This document shows, piece after piece, positions 48,790-62,332 of a DNA stretch of 64,000 nucleotides (positions are counted from its first letter, which is position 1; every line of letters starts with the position of its first letter). Source of the stretch: Margaritifera margaritifera (lineage: Eukaryota > Mollusca > Bivalvia > Unionida > Margaritiferidae); assembly GCA_029931535.1 (NCBI GenBank), contig JAQPZY010001626.1, positions 4,728,501 to 4,792,500 of the forward strand. Reading direction: 5' to 3'. A program made the translations under genes and the position numbers. A model generated the notes under the pieces. It worked only from the letters and a program-made list of their open reading frames with translations, made no database searches and was not told the origin of the DNA.

Positions 48790-49225
48790 AATCCATTCGT
48801 AATGTCTGTCTATATAATCCATTCGTAACATCTTAATGTCTGTCTATATAATCCATTCGTAACATCTGTAATGTCCTGTCTATATAATCATCTGTACATC
48901 TGTTAATCAGTCAATTCAACATCTGTAATGCTGTCTATATATCATTCGTTACATCTGTAATGCCTTAGTCTATATAATATCCTGTAATGTCTGTCTAGTA
49001 ACCATTCTGTAATGTCTGTCTATATAATCCATTCGTAACATCTGTAATGTCTGTCTATAAATCCATATGCGTAACATCTGTAATGTCTGTCTATATAATC
49101 CATTCGTAACATCTGTAATGTCTGTGTATATAATCCATTCGTAACATCTGTAATGCCTGTCTATATACATCCTTCGAACATCTGTATGCTGTCCTATTAA
49201 TCCATTCCGTAACATCTGTAATGTC
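48790..49225. other. Irregular, indel-rich patch of the satellite
   Basis: Within about 430 bp the unit accumulates many single-base gains and losses (AATGTCCTGTC, CATCTTAATG, GCTGTCCTATTAATCC, CATTTCGT), while both flanks are nearly regular. It looks like uncorrected sequence rather than biology. Confidence 0.7.
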
Positions 49226-52200
49226 TGTCCTATATAATCCATTCGTAACATCTGTAATGTCTGTCTATATAATCCATTCGTAACATCTGTAATGCCTGTC
49301 TATATAATCCATTTCGTAACATCTGTAATGCCTGTCTATATAATCCATTCGTAACATCTGTAATGTCTGTCTATATAATCCATTCGTAACATCTGTAATG
49401 TCTGTCTATATAATCCATTCGTAACATCTGTAATGTCTGTCTATATAATCCATTCGTAACATCTGTAATGCCTGTCTATATAATCCATTCGTAACATCTG
49501 TAATGCCTGTCTATATAATCCATTCGTAACATCTGTAATGTCTGTCTATATAATCCATTCGTCATCTGTAATGTCTGTCTATATAGCATCTGTAATGTCT
49601 GTCTATATAATCCATTCGTAACATCTGTAATGCCTGTCTATATAATCCATTCGTAACATCTGTAATGCCTGTCTATATAATCCATTCGTAACATCTGTAA
49701 TGCCTGTCTATATAATCCATTCGTAACATCTGTAATGCCTGTCTATAATCCATTCGTAACATCTGTAATGTCTGTCTATATAATCCATTCGTAACATCTG
49801 TAATGTCTGTCTATATAATCCATTCGTAACATCTGTAATGCCTGTCTATATAATCCATTCGTAACATCTGTAATGTCTGTCTATATAATCCATTCGTAAC
49901 ATCTGTAATGCCTGTCTATATAACATCTGTAATGCCTGTCTATATAATCCATTCGTAACATCTGTAATGCCTGTCTATATAATCCATTCGTGACATCTGT
50001 AATGTCTGTCTATATAATATCTGTAATGTCTGTCTATATAATCCATTCGTAACATCTGTAATGCCTGTCTATATAATCCATTCGTAACATCTGTAATGTC
50101 TGTCTATATAATCCATTCGTAACATCTGTAATGTCTGTCTATATAATCCATTCGTAACATCTGTAATGCCTGTCTATATAATCCACTCATAACATCTGTA
50201 ATGTCTGTCTATATAACATCTGTAATGTCTGTCTATATAATCCATTCGTAACATCTGTAATGTCTGTCTATATAATCCATTCGTAGCATCTGTAATGTCT
50301 GTCTATATGACATCTGTAATGTCTGTCTATATATTCATTGGTAACATCTGTAATGTCTGTCTATATAATCCATTCGTAACATCTGTAATGTCTGTCTATA
50401 TAATCCATTCGTAACATCTGTAATGTCTGTCTATATAATCCATTCGTAACATCTGTAATGTCTGTCTATATAATCCATTCGTAACATCTGTAATGTCTGT
50501 CTATATAATCCATTCGTAACATCTGTAATGCCTGTCTATATAATCCATTCGTAACATCTGTAATGTCTGTCTATATAATCCATTCGTAACATCTGTAATG
50601 TCTGTCTATATAATCCATTCGTAACATCTGTAATGCCTGTCTATATAACATCTGTAATGTCTGTCTATGTAATCCATTCGTAACATCTGTAATGTCTGTC
50701 TATATAATCCATTCGTAACATCTGTAATGTCTGTTTATATAACATCTGTAATGTCTGTCTATATAATCCATTCGTAACATCTGTAATGTCTGTCTATATA
50801 ATCCATTCGTAACATCTGTAATGTCTGTCTATATAATCCATTCGTAACATCTGTAATGTCTGTCTATATAATCCATTCGTAACATCTGTAATGCCTGTCT
50901 ATATAATCCATTCGTAACATCTGTAATGTCTGTCTATATAATCCATTCGTAACATCTGTAATGTCTGTCTATATAATCCATTCGTAACATCTGTAATGTC
51001 TGTCTATATAATCCATTCGTAACATCTGTAATGTCCTGTCTATATAATCCATTCGTAACATCTGTAATGCCTGTCTATATAATCCATTCGTAACATCTGT
51101 AATGTCTGTCTATATAATCCATTCGTAACATCTGTAATGTCTGTCTATAATCCATTCGTAACATCTGTAATGACTGTCTATATAATCCATTCGTAACATC
51201 TGTAATGTCTGTCTATATAATCCATTCGTAACATCTGTAATGCCTGTCTATATAATCCATTCGTAACATATGTAATGTCCTGTCTATATAATCCATTCTT
51301 AACATCTGTAATGTCTGTCTATATAATCCATTGGTAACATCTGTAATGTCTGTCTATATAATCCATCCTAACATCTGTAATGCCTGTCTATATAATCCAT
51401 TCGTAACATCTGTAATGTCTGTCTATATAATCCATTCGTAACATCTGTAATGTCTGTCTATATAACATCTGTAATGTCTGTCTATATTATCCATTCGTAA
51501 CATCTGTAATGCCTGTCTATATAATCCATTCGTAACATCTGTAATGTCTGTCTATATAATCCATTCGTAACATCTGTAATGTCTGTCTATATAATCCATT
51601 CGTAACATCTGTAATGTCTGTCTATATAATCCATTCGTAACATCTGTAATGTCTGTCTATATAATCCATTCGTAACATCTGTAATGCCTGTCTATATAAT
51701 CCATTCGTAACATCTGTAATGCCTGTCTATATAATCCATTCGTAACATCTGTAATGTCTGTCTATATAACATCTGTAATGTCTGTCTATATAATCCATTC
51801 GTAACATCTGTAATGTCTGTCTATATAATCCATTCGTAACATCTGTAATGCCTGTCTATATAATCCATTCGTAACATCTGTAATGCCTGTCTATATAATC
51901 CATTCGTAACATCTGTAATGCCTGTCTATATAATCCATTCGTAACATCTGTAATGTCTGTCTATATAATCCATTCGTAACATCTGTAATGCCTGTCTATA
52001 TAACATCTGTAATGTCTGTCTATGTAATCCATTCGTAACATCTGTAATGTCTGTCTATATAATCCATTCGTAACATCTGTAATGTCTGTCTATATAATCC
52101 ATTCGTAACATCTGTAATGCCTGTCTATATAATCCATTCGTAACATCTGTAATGCCTGTCTATATAATCCATTCGTAACATCTGTAATGTCTGTCTATAT

Positions 52201-54872
52201 AATCCATTCGTAACATCTGTAATGTCTGTCTATATAATCCATTCGTAACATCTGTAATGCCTGTCTATATAATCCATTCGTAACATCTGTAATGCCTGTC
52301 TATATAATCCATTCGTAACATCTGTAATGCCTGTCTATATAATCCATTCGTAACATCTGTAATGCCTGTCTATATAATCCATTCGTAACATCTGTAATGA
52401 CTGTCTATATAATCCATTCGTAACATCTGTAATGTCTGTCTATATAATCCATTCGTAACATCAGTAATGTCTGTCTATAATCCATTCGTAACATCTGTAA
52501 TGTCTGTCTATATAATCCATTCGTAACATCTGTAATGCCTGTCTATATAATCCATTCGTAACATCTGTAATGCCTGTCTATATAATCCATTCGTAACATC
52601 TGTAATGCCTGTCTATATAATCAATTCGTAACATCTGTAATGTCTGTCTATATAATCCATTCGTAACATCTGTAATGTCTGTCTATATAATCCATTCGTA
52701 ACATCTGTAATGCCTGTCTATATAATCCATTCGTAACATCTGTAATGACTGTCTATATAATCCATTCGAAACATCTGTAATGCCTCTCTATATAATCCAT
52801 TCGTAACATCTGTAATGCCTGTCTATGTAACATCTGTAATGTCTGTCTATATAATCCATTCGTAACATCTGTAATGTCTGTTTATATAACATCTGTAATG
52901 TCTGTCTATATATCCATTGGTAACATCTGTAATGTCTGTCTATATAATCCATTCGTGACATCTGTAATGTCTGTCTATATAACATCTGTAATGTCTGTCT
53001 ATATAATCCATTCGTAACATCTGTAATGCCTGTCTATATAATCCATTCGTAACATCTGTAATATCTGTCTATATAATCCATTCGTAACATCTGTAATGCC
53101 TGTCTATATAACATCTGTAATGCCTGTCTATATAATCCATTCGTAACATCTGTAATGCCTGTCTATATAATCCATTCGTGACATCTGTAATGTCTGTCTA
53201 TATAATATCTGTAATGTCTGTCTATGTAATCCATTCGTAACATCTGTAATGCCTGTCTATATAATCCATTCGTAACATCTGTAATGTCTGTCTATATAAT
53301 CCATTCGTAACATCTGTAATGTCTGTCTATATAATCCATTCGTAACATCTGTAATGCCTGTCTATATAATCCACTCATAACATCTGTAATGTCTGTCTAT
53401 ATAACATCTGTAATGTCTGTCTATATAATCCATTCGTAACATCTGTAATGTCTGTCTGTATAGTCCATTCGTAGCATCTGTAATGTCTGTCTATATAACA
53501 TCTGTAATGTCTGTCTATATAGTCCATTCGTAACATCTGTAATGTCTGTCTATATAATCCACTCATAACATCTGTAATGTCTGTCTATATAATCCATTCG
53601 TAACATCTGTAATGCCTGTCTATATAATCCATTCGTAACATCTGTAATGTCTGTCTATATAATCCATTCGTAACATCTGTAATGTCTGTCTATATAATCC
53701 ATTCCTAACATCTGTAATGCCTGTCTATATAATCCATTCGTAACATCTGTAATGCCTGTCTATATAATCCACTCATAACATCTGTAATGTCTGTCTATAT
53801 AATATCTGTAATGCCTGTCTATATAATCCATTCGTAACATCTGTAATGTCTGTCTATATAATCCATTCGTAACATCTGTAATGTCTGTCTATATAACATC
53901 TGTAATGTCTGTCTATATAATCCACTGATAACATCTGTAATGTCTGTCTATATAGCATCTGTAATGTCTGTCTATATAATCCATTCGTAACATCTGTAAT
54001 GTCTGTCTATATAATCCATTCGTAACATCTGTAATGCCTGTCTATATAATCCATTCGTAACATCTGTAATGTCTGTCAGGATTTAATCCATTCGTAACAT
54101 CTGTAATGTCTGTCTATATAATCCATTCGTAACATCTGTAATGCCTGTCTATATAATCCACTCATAACATCTGTAATGTCTGTCTATATAACATCTGTAA
54201 TGTCTGTTTATATAATCCATTCGTAACATCTGTAATGTCTGTCTATATAATCCATTCGTAACATCTGTAATGCCTGTCTATATAACATCTGTAATGTCTG
54301 TCTATATAGTCCATTCGTAACATCTGTAATGCCTGTCTATATAACATCTGTAATGTCTGTCTATATAATCCATTCGTAACATCTGTAATGTCTGTCTATA
54401 TAATCCATTCGTGACATCTGTAATGTCTGTCTGTATAATCCATTCGTAACATCTGTAATGTCTGTCTATATAACCCATTCGTAACATCTGTAATGCCTGT
54501 CTATATAACATCTGTAATGTCTGTCTATATAATCCATTCGTGACATCTGTAATGTCTGTCTATATAACCCATTCGTAACATCTGTAATACCTATCTTTAT
54601 AACATCTGTAATGTCTGTCTATATAATCCATTCGTAACATCTGTAATGTCTGTCTATATCATCCATTCGCAACATCTGTAATGCCTGTCTATATAACATC
54701 TGTAATGTCTGTCTATATAGTCCATTCGTAACATCTGTAATGCCTGTCTATATAATCCATTCGTAACATCTGTAATGCCTGTCTATATAATCCATTCGTA
54801 ACGTCTGTAATGTCTGTCTATATAATCCACTCATAACATCTGCAATGCCTGTCTATATAATCCATTTGTAAC

Positions 54873-55139
54873 CGTGTTACATCTTTTCATCAATTAGCTT
54901 TTATGCTTGAAGGTGAGAAATATAATTAGTGAGTACGTTACTGAGTTGTTTGTAAGGGGCACATGACAGTATTGATTACAAATTATTTGACAAATGATCG
55001 TCTTTAGTGATTATTTGTTACTTTTTTATTCTATATATATCTCTCTCTTTCTTGCGATTAGTGGAGCTCTGTCTTTCTCTTTTGAGGGACTGTGATTGCA
55101 TGTGTGAGCATGTATGGAAACAAAATAAACTCCCTTTAC
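54873..55139. other. Unassigned spacer right of the satellite
   Basis: Nothing recognised; short CT-rich stretch near 55033-55050. Confidence 0.5.
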
Positions 55140-55140
55140 A

Positions 55141-55201
<61 letters not shown>

Positions 55202-55760
55202 CAAAATAATATCTACTCCCTTGTTATGTGTAATTGTACGTCGGATTCTATGTTTATGTTTATGATAAAATAAACTTCTTTTGTATATTAGTGATGATGT
55301 GTTTGCGTATGTATGACAAAACACCCTTTATCCTCTAAAGGTTTAAACAACAGTGCTAAAACAGGGATTGCATGGGCAATAGTTACTGCTTCTTGCCTGT
55401 GTTTACCCAGCTACGAATAACATTATTGCTTTATCTACAAGTAAAGACACTCTGTGTCTAAAATATCATAATCTTGAAAAAACAACGTACTTTTGTTTTG
55501 CATCTTTACAAAAGTTAGAACTCTCTTTCGATATGAAGAGAACATACACATGACGGAAAATTTATAACTTGTAACCTTGTTTTTGACAAAAAAGTATAAT
55601 AAAGTATGAGCAGACGACAAAATATTAGTAAACTTTAGTGTGGTTCTTGTTTGTAATTAGGCCGAAATGTTAAATTTCCATAGAGCACTATAGGGTTGTC
55701 AATTGTATTAACATTTACATACGGCCCCCATACCATTTCATCCATAATGGATTCACGTGA
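55140..55760. repeat. Interspersed repeat, inverted copy (GT tract, core block, monomers)
   Basis: Starts with (GT)n at 55143-55197. Then comes the reverse complement of the core: AACAGGGATTGCATGGGCAA, CAGCTACGAATAACATTATT and AACGTACTTTTGTTTTG. Then GGCCGAAATGTTAAATTTCC and CGGCCCCCATACCATTTCAT, the monomer section. Order and orientation are those of 31800-32420 reversed. Confidence 0.75.
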
Positions 55761-57080
55761 TATTAAAATTCATATCAATTAGCAAGTGTATTAAAAGTAA
55801 TTTACACCAGTATTAGCTTTTCTAAAACGTTTTCCGTCTTTTAGCTGAACTAATTGGCTGCCGAGTCGAAACCTATAGATGCATAGGGCACTATATGGGT
55901 TGTTACTCAAAAAGGTTTGTGAAGAATTTGTATATTTGTTTTAGTTAAGCTTTATTAACTGTTGCCAGAATGGCAGCATTTGCAATATGATAGGTTGAAT
56001 GAAAAGACTGTTTGATGGAGAGCAATGGCACAGTTCATCTAGCATGCATTTTCAAGTATTAATGTAACACCTGAGGAACATTTAAATTAAAGAAAATGCT
56101 ATTTAATGCGAAATCTACGAACGCGATAGCAGACTTAGAGCTACAGTGGAATCTATATTGAAAGACCATACAATAACAAGCTGGACTATTTATCTAGATT
56201 TTACTTATTTCATATGTATAGTGCTGCCATCTTGACAACACGTACTCTAAAGAATAGGGGAAAAATTAATAACAACCCATTATATCATTTGGTGGATATA
56301 CTTTATCTTCCAGCTCGTGATGCCACTTGACGCCAAGCTTTCTTGAAAAACTATTACCTATTAATCTCGAGGCATTTCTCAAGACCTCCAAGACATTATT
56401 AACAGGAGGTATTGACACCGGTAAGTTTCGGAATGGGAGATCATAAGCTGTTGTTTCCTAGACTACACGTGTCTCGTTCTCCCAAACGGAATGAGACTAT
56501 TACGATCCTTCCGCCATGCTGTTTTTTTTTAAAATAAGGAATTCCTTATAAATTTATTCCATCAAGATTTACTGCCCTCGTGTTCTCTTCTCATAAAAGG
56601 GGTCTATATTTCTTACTTTAAAAACAGATTGCTGTCAAAATATTTGTTTTATTGCTATCAAAGGATTTTTTTTCTCATTTTATTGAACTTTAAATATAGT
56701 GATGGAATGTATTTCCTTCAAAATTAATGTAAAGTCTAGAACTGTTTCTATGCTTAGCCCTATCCAATTAAAGTTCGATGTAAGACGTATTGGTAAACAT
56801 TATGACGTCACAAATAAATACGTATTTGCGTGCATCTAATTAGAACAACTATTACATGGATACATATCGGATTTACTGGGTCTGCTCAGTTGTCCGCATT
56901 CAAACTAGTTGTTTCCGGCAGACACTCTCCAGACCCGACAGTTTCCGTGTGACAAGTGACATGAACCTTTTATACCAATCGGTATGCTACAAATAAAAAC
57001 AGTCAGAGGATAAACTACTGGAAAACATGCGATTGTATCCAGTGGAAGTATATGATTCTCTAAAGCCCTTTGTCCAATCG
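55761..57080. other. Unassigned AT-rich sequence
   Basis: No gene or repeat recognised. Confidence 0.5.
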
Positions 57081-57082
57081 GA

Positions 57083-57472
57083 GTGGAGGTAAATTTTATC
57101 CTCTCTGCTAATTATCGTAAATGCCGTCTTTTGGAAGACTGCAATCGATCGTCCGGTTCGTACATTGATTGTTTTTACAAAAAACAAGATATATATTTGA
57201 AACTACTTTTCATCGGACGTCACACTAATGTAACCCTACCGACTTTTGTTATATCTGAAAAACACAAAATGGCAATTGTACTTCGAGGAAAGTGGGGGCG
57301 ACATCAAGGGAGCATTTTGTCACGTCCTAACATCAAAACGGAAGTTGATCGGAATTTCTTTGCCGTGTTCGTGAATTGCAGATATTGTTGTTTTCTTCCT
57401 AAATTTCTCCACTATCTTGAGAACCACCGCGAATGGAATTCGGCAGTATTGCTTAAGTGTCACGTCCCCTGA
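57083..57472 (+). other. 129-codon ORF of unknown status
   Basis: Starts MEVNFILSANYRKCRLLEDC, with a Cys-rich segment FVNCRYCCFLPKF near residues 96-108. It has no recognisable domain, splice context or neighbour support. It is one of the longer non-repeat ORFs here and is in base composition slightly less AT-rich than its flanks. A second, 61-codon + ORF follows at 57503-57688. May be chance or mobile-element debris. Confidence 0.2.
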
Positions 57473-57689
57473 AAAGTAACGTCCACTAACGGGCACGGAG
57501 AGATGAAGGAGAAACATATTTATATTTTTCTCGATTTACAGACAACCGAGACAAAAACTGTTGATGTTAATTACGGACTTATATTCTTTACGAAAGGAAT
57601 TACACCTAATTATAAGCCTGAATCAACCGTAGACCCAAAATACATTAACATTAATGGAAACTATTTGCAGGTCTTATCGTTTCCTTAAT

Positions 57690-59126
57690 ATAATGAACAA
57701 GTGGCACGGTGATTTTGGTTAAGCTCAGCATAGACTGATTTAGAGTATTTAACAATGTAAAAGTGAATATTTATTTGTAGAAATTGATTAAATCCACGAC
57801 CCAAGCGCCTGTGAACAAAGCAAGAAGTTTTCGATTTTTGTATTATTTATTTAAAAAATTTTGTTGTCTCTATTGTGCGTAGCAATTTGTACCCTCTCTC
57901 TCTCTCTAAGTAGATTATGTCTACCTCTTTCAACGGCCGATTTTGACCTCATATTAGCATAGTCTGTAGGGTAGGTTACCACATTTTGCATGTACATTAT
58001 TGTACATGCCGAAAGGAGCTATTCAAAATAAACAGGGACAATTAAACATACGATAACGAAAACAGGTTAAAATTAAAGGCTCATATAGTGAAATGCACAT
58101 TGTTTTATTTACATGTACAAAGTCAATGAATGCAAATACAATAAATATTGATAATGTAAGAGAAAAATACACACTTGGTCAATTAAAAATGTCTGCCTAG
58201 ACTCTATTTGCAAGACAAGTTCATAAATTGGTTGCCTTGTCCTCAATGAAGATCAGTTCCAGGTGAAGGTTAGTAAACAATATCTTGTGTATACACCTGT
58301 AGGAGGTTAAATTTCGCTGTGTCAGGAATAGTACTCATCCCACCTTTAGGGCGAGCACTGTAGGCCAATATACACATAGATGACAAAAAATGAAATAATT
58401 CTAGATTTCTTATGTAATTGTGCACACACATTAAGCATATGTTTGTGGTATTGCAACATTGCTCAAATTGGGGAGTTTGAGTAAAGGTGAAACAACTGTG
58501 TTATAACAGGAATCAAACAAAATATATAATGTACCATAAAGGTGGTAGAATGTACTGGTGCAAAAGCGGACAATGCATATCCCTATTATGTGGTCAGTGC
58601 GTTAGTGTCACTGACTCACGATTTGCAATATTTTCATACATAAGCAAAAACCGGCATCACCTATGCATATTTTATGTGGTTGGTCCAAAACAAACACAAA
58701 TGTGAAAATTGTGCATTAATCCAAATTTGTAGTATGAACGCTGACCAACCTGCCAAACAATCAGCGATGTTACCCGATTTTTAATAAGCCTCATTTTGGG
58801 CGTCACAATCGTTATATAGACCTTTACCAGACCGTCGTCTGGTTCCACTCTAGAGTTTAGCAATATTTAACACGGTTCAAAACAGAGCGAAAATGTATTC
58901 TCTTGATTTTCACCAGTGGTAATCCTTGTTGTGAAAAAAACGTGTATATCCTAGCGGATTTTGTAATGACCAACAATGTTCTTTATTATGATATGGGAAT
59001 AATGATTTGGCACACAGGTAGGCTTTACTTCTGATGTGCATCTCTTAGAAGGTTGCTACGTCTGCGTGGCTGTTTTCATTTGCTGAACTTCAGAGGTAAA
59101 CTACAAAAGAACGAGTCAAAAAAGAA

Positions 59127-59190
<64 letters not shown>

Positions 59191-62150
59191 TTCATAAGTT
59201 TATTTCATAAAATGGTAATACTGTGAAAATTCGTTTTTGTATTTCAAGGACAGAAAAAGTTAGTGTACTTTTGTACTATTTAGATTTCCACAGCAAACAG
59301 AAGCAGTCTTTTTCATTAGCTGTGATCAAAAGTTAATGTCAGTTCAAGTAGACGAAAGACATGTAAGTGTATGTCATCTTTCTCAACATTTTGAGATTTG
59401 TAGAGCAAACAGTGTTTCCCTGTCCCTTCGCCACTTTCAACGGAGCTCTATAAACCCTGAGTGTAACCCATGGCGAAGATCTCATGGAGCCACGCGAGAG
59501 GTCTGGTTGAACGAGACTATGTATTCCCCAGATCTACAAAGTCTCGTGATCTGAGACATATCCCGAGAGCGTGATTTTGTGATGTCGAAACGGTCTGTGC
59601 GTGGAAACTGACTTGAGTATGTCTGATTAAATATAAAAGTATTTTCTTGTAGTTATGTATGTACTACGGTATGTATGCTTTGAAATTACAGCTCATGTTC
59701 AACTTATTGATATTTAAATTCTATTAGCATGTTACTGTCCATAATTTGACATTCTAACTTCACGACCACTTCCTTTTTAAAACGAAACTTGTCGATTCAC
59801 GTGACTTTTCAGTCACTATCTCAAGCCACAGACGCTTGGATAAAAAGGAGTTGTTACATGCTATTTAGGTAAATGTAAGTTTGCATTTCTGCCCTAATAT
59901 ATGATCTTCAAATCCCTTGTTACTAGATGACCTAATATGTAAAAGTGTGACATTGTAATCAGTCTATTGTTATGTACATTAAATTTATAATGAGTCCATG
60001 AGGTAAGTTGTACTTTAGTGGTCATTTTATAAATAACATATTTACTGCAATTGAGTTGAAGGTTAGTCTTTTTTACATAGCATTTAGTACTTATATTGGA
60101 ACTTTTCATGGTTTGATGTGAGAAAAGTCAGGTACGTACAGTAATTTTCCTTTAGAGTTACTCATATTCTAGAATATTCTGTCAGGTTACTTGTCTTTAT
60201 ATTTATAGAGCATTTAGTAAATAAGATTCCATTCCTATACTTAACTTCATGCTATAAAAATCAGTCTATTAAGGAATTTATTTTAGCAATCAGATGTTAC
60301 AGTTGTGAAAATCAGAGCAAATTTACAGATAGGAATAATTTATTTGAAATATTTATTGGAATTACTAAAAGTGCTCATTCTCATTTTGGAGTAATGCTTG
60401 ACTTTGGGATTTATGTGAATTCATTCAAAGATTCTGGATTACATCATTCAGTTATATCAGGACAGTCAAGACTACTGGAATTCATTCGGATCATTTTATA
60501 TTTACGACTTGTGATTAGGACACTTAGGATTATTGGATTATTTGGACTTTAATTTACGTTATTGTAAGTGTCTTTTGAATTTTCACTTTAATTGTCTAGA
60601 AATAAATTGCTTGTTGATTTTACTTACATTGTTGGTTTCACTTTCTTTCTGTTACATATTTTTAGGCTATAGAGTCGTAACACTATGACTGTGCTTAATG
60701 CTTCAAGTCTATGTTTTAAGGATTTTTTTTTTGCAGACTCTATTACAATAAAGCATTGAAAATACCAGTCTATAGATGCTGAAAGAGATAAATAAAAAAG
60801 GTCACCAATTTGATCAGAGTTGGTGTCATTCAACTTGTTCCTATTATTTTCTCCCCAAGTGTTTTAATTGATTCCCATCATGTACTTAGAGCATAGAGTT
60901 ATAAGATATGTTATAAATTCGTTGAAATAATCATCAAAATAACTTCAATGCTATAAATTACAAGCCTTCAAGCATTTGTTTCTCTGAAAACGTATTCACT
61001 CACTCACATTTCAGTAATAATACCAGTATTTGAAAGTACAAATAAAATCTCTAATATATAATCCCTATATTAGGATATTTACGGTATTTACCAGTGACAA
61101 ATTATATGGCTTAGTTCTTCTCATGAGTTTCCCTTTTACCTATTGCTCCTCACGTGAATGTTAATGTAACTTTGCAATCAGTTGGTTGTACCAATAAAAG
61201 TATTGCATTCAAGATATTTATAGGCTCAATATCAGTGTCTAGAAAATAGGTTCTTTTAATTGAGTTTTCCACTTGTGAGCTTTCTGTGGCCTCACGAGAA
61301 ATGAAAACCAGCAGCAGCAGCAACAACAACAACAACAACAAAAACCAATATTACTTCAAATGATTCGGCGAATTGAATGTAAATCAAACTGTCATCATAA
61401 ATAACGCCACAGCCAGGACAAACCGTTTGAACCCGAGTTCAGCCTCATTTTGATACGTCATTTCTATTATTTTAGGGATTAATTTTTTGACGAAAAGATT
61501 TATAAATTTGATATAATAGCGCTAGAGCTGCTAGCTCAAGCATTAAATGTTAAATATCATCTGTTACTTTTGGCAAATTTTTTCGAATGCAAGGTGAAAT
61601 CGAGAAAAAAGCCTTTTTGCAAGTTTCAAGCAGATTTCAACTTGTAATGGCAATGTCGTTATCAAAGCTATAAGGGTGGGGTGGGGTGGTAAACCATTGT
61701 GAGGTGTGTGAATATAAATAAAGCCCTATTTCATTTTGCGTAGAAAACAAAATCCAGTTTATCATGAATTTATCACATAATATCCCGAATCGAAATGTCA
61801 GTTAGGATATATTCCAAAAGTTGTACAGCAAATTTAAGTAGTGAATTTTCAAACAATTATGACAGTCTGAAGACATCAATTCGTGTATGTAGACATCTAA
61901 CCTTATATCTGCAATGTAATTATGAATAATGACCGACAATAATAAAAATATGCAATTGTTCATGCACGATTGCAGGCATGGTAAAATGAAAGAGACTAGA
62001 GAGGATTCGGGTTATTTCTCAAATAGCATTGAAATACGCATAAATCATTTTAAATCGCAAATGACGAATATGGTCTGGACAAAAATTTATAATTTATAAC
62101 TGCGAGCATAAATGCGGCATATATCAGTTTTCTTCTCGCGTCTCTAGATG
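57690..62150. other. Unassigned intergenic sequence
   Basis: AT-rich, no gene recognised. Contains a CT run at 57896-57907, an exact short hairpin ACCAGACCGTCGTCTGGT at 58828-58845, (AT)n at 59131-59187, and CAG/CAA triplets at 61308-61340. The GC-richer patch at 59330-59600 resembles old element sequence without identifiable motifs. Confidence 0.5.
59131..59187. repeat. (AT)n microsatellite
   Basis: Uninterrupted AT dinucleotides, about 57 bp. Confidence 0.95.
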
Positions 62151-62164
62151 GAGAGAAAAGGGAA

Positions 62165-62300
62165 GGTAAACGACCGAAAGGGTGCCGATTCAAATCCTAC
62201 CGTCGGATCAACTTGGGTCATCTACCATGGTGTGTTCTTGGGCAGGGCACTTTGCTCCAATTGCCTCAGCACTAAATAACCTACTTGTGTTGCTGTACTG
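62165..62300 (+). mobile_element. Probable SINE fragment
   Basis: A B-box-like GATTCAAATCC (62187-62197) is followed by TGTTCTTGGGCAGGGCACTT (62233-62252) and ATTGCCTCAGCAC. This CTTGGGCA-GGCACTT block is a familiar conserved core of animal SINEs. The A box is not convincing and no target-site duplication was found. Confidence 0.5.
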
Positions 62301-62332
62301 TACAGCACCAAACTAAACGAAACTGTTTTCAC

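Larger units (their letters stand above)
38565..54872. repeat. 16.3-kb satellite array of 35-bp and 24-bp units
   Basis: The long unit is TAATGTCTGTCTATATAA, then TCCATTCGTAA, then CATCTG (35 bp). The short unit lacks exactly the middle 11 bases (24 bp). A T/C choice in TAATG(T/C)CTG recurs throughout. From total length there are roughly 480 units. Rare variants (TAATGCATGC insert, GTTTG, TCTATTCACTCC, CCATTGG) mark higher-order blocks. Units are directly abutting with no unique spacers. The left edge is TGTATG|TAATGTCTG; the right edge ends CCATTTGTAAC before CGTGTTACATC. Minus-strand ORFs of 63-93 codons inside it are repeat translations. Confidence 0.97.

Noticed and set aside
48058..54511. 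Minus-strand ORFs of 63-93 codons (YIDRHYRCYEW and related patterns)
   Set aside because: They are translations of the 35-bp satellite in rotating frames and are not genes.
38565..54872. CRISPR-like appearance of a long regular repeat array
   Set aside because: Units abut directly with no unique spacers, variants are shared in blocks, and the context is an intron-containing animal genome.
38565..54872. Centromeric satellite
   Set aside because: Length and location next to genes give no evidence for centromere function; it is only a tandem array.
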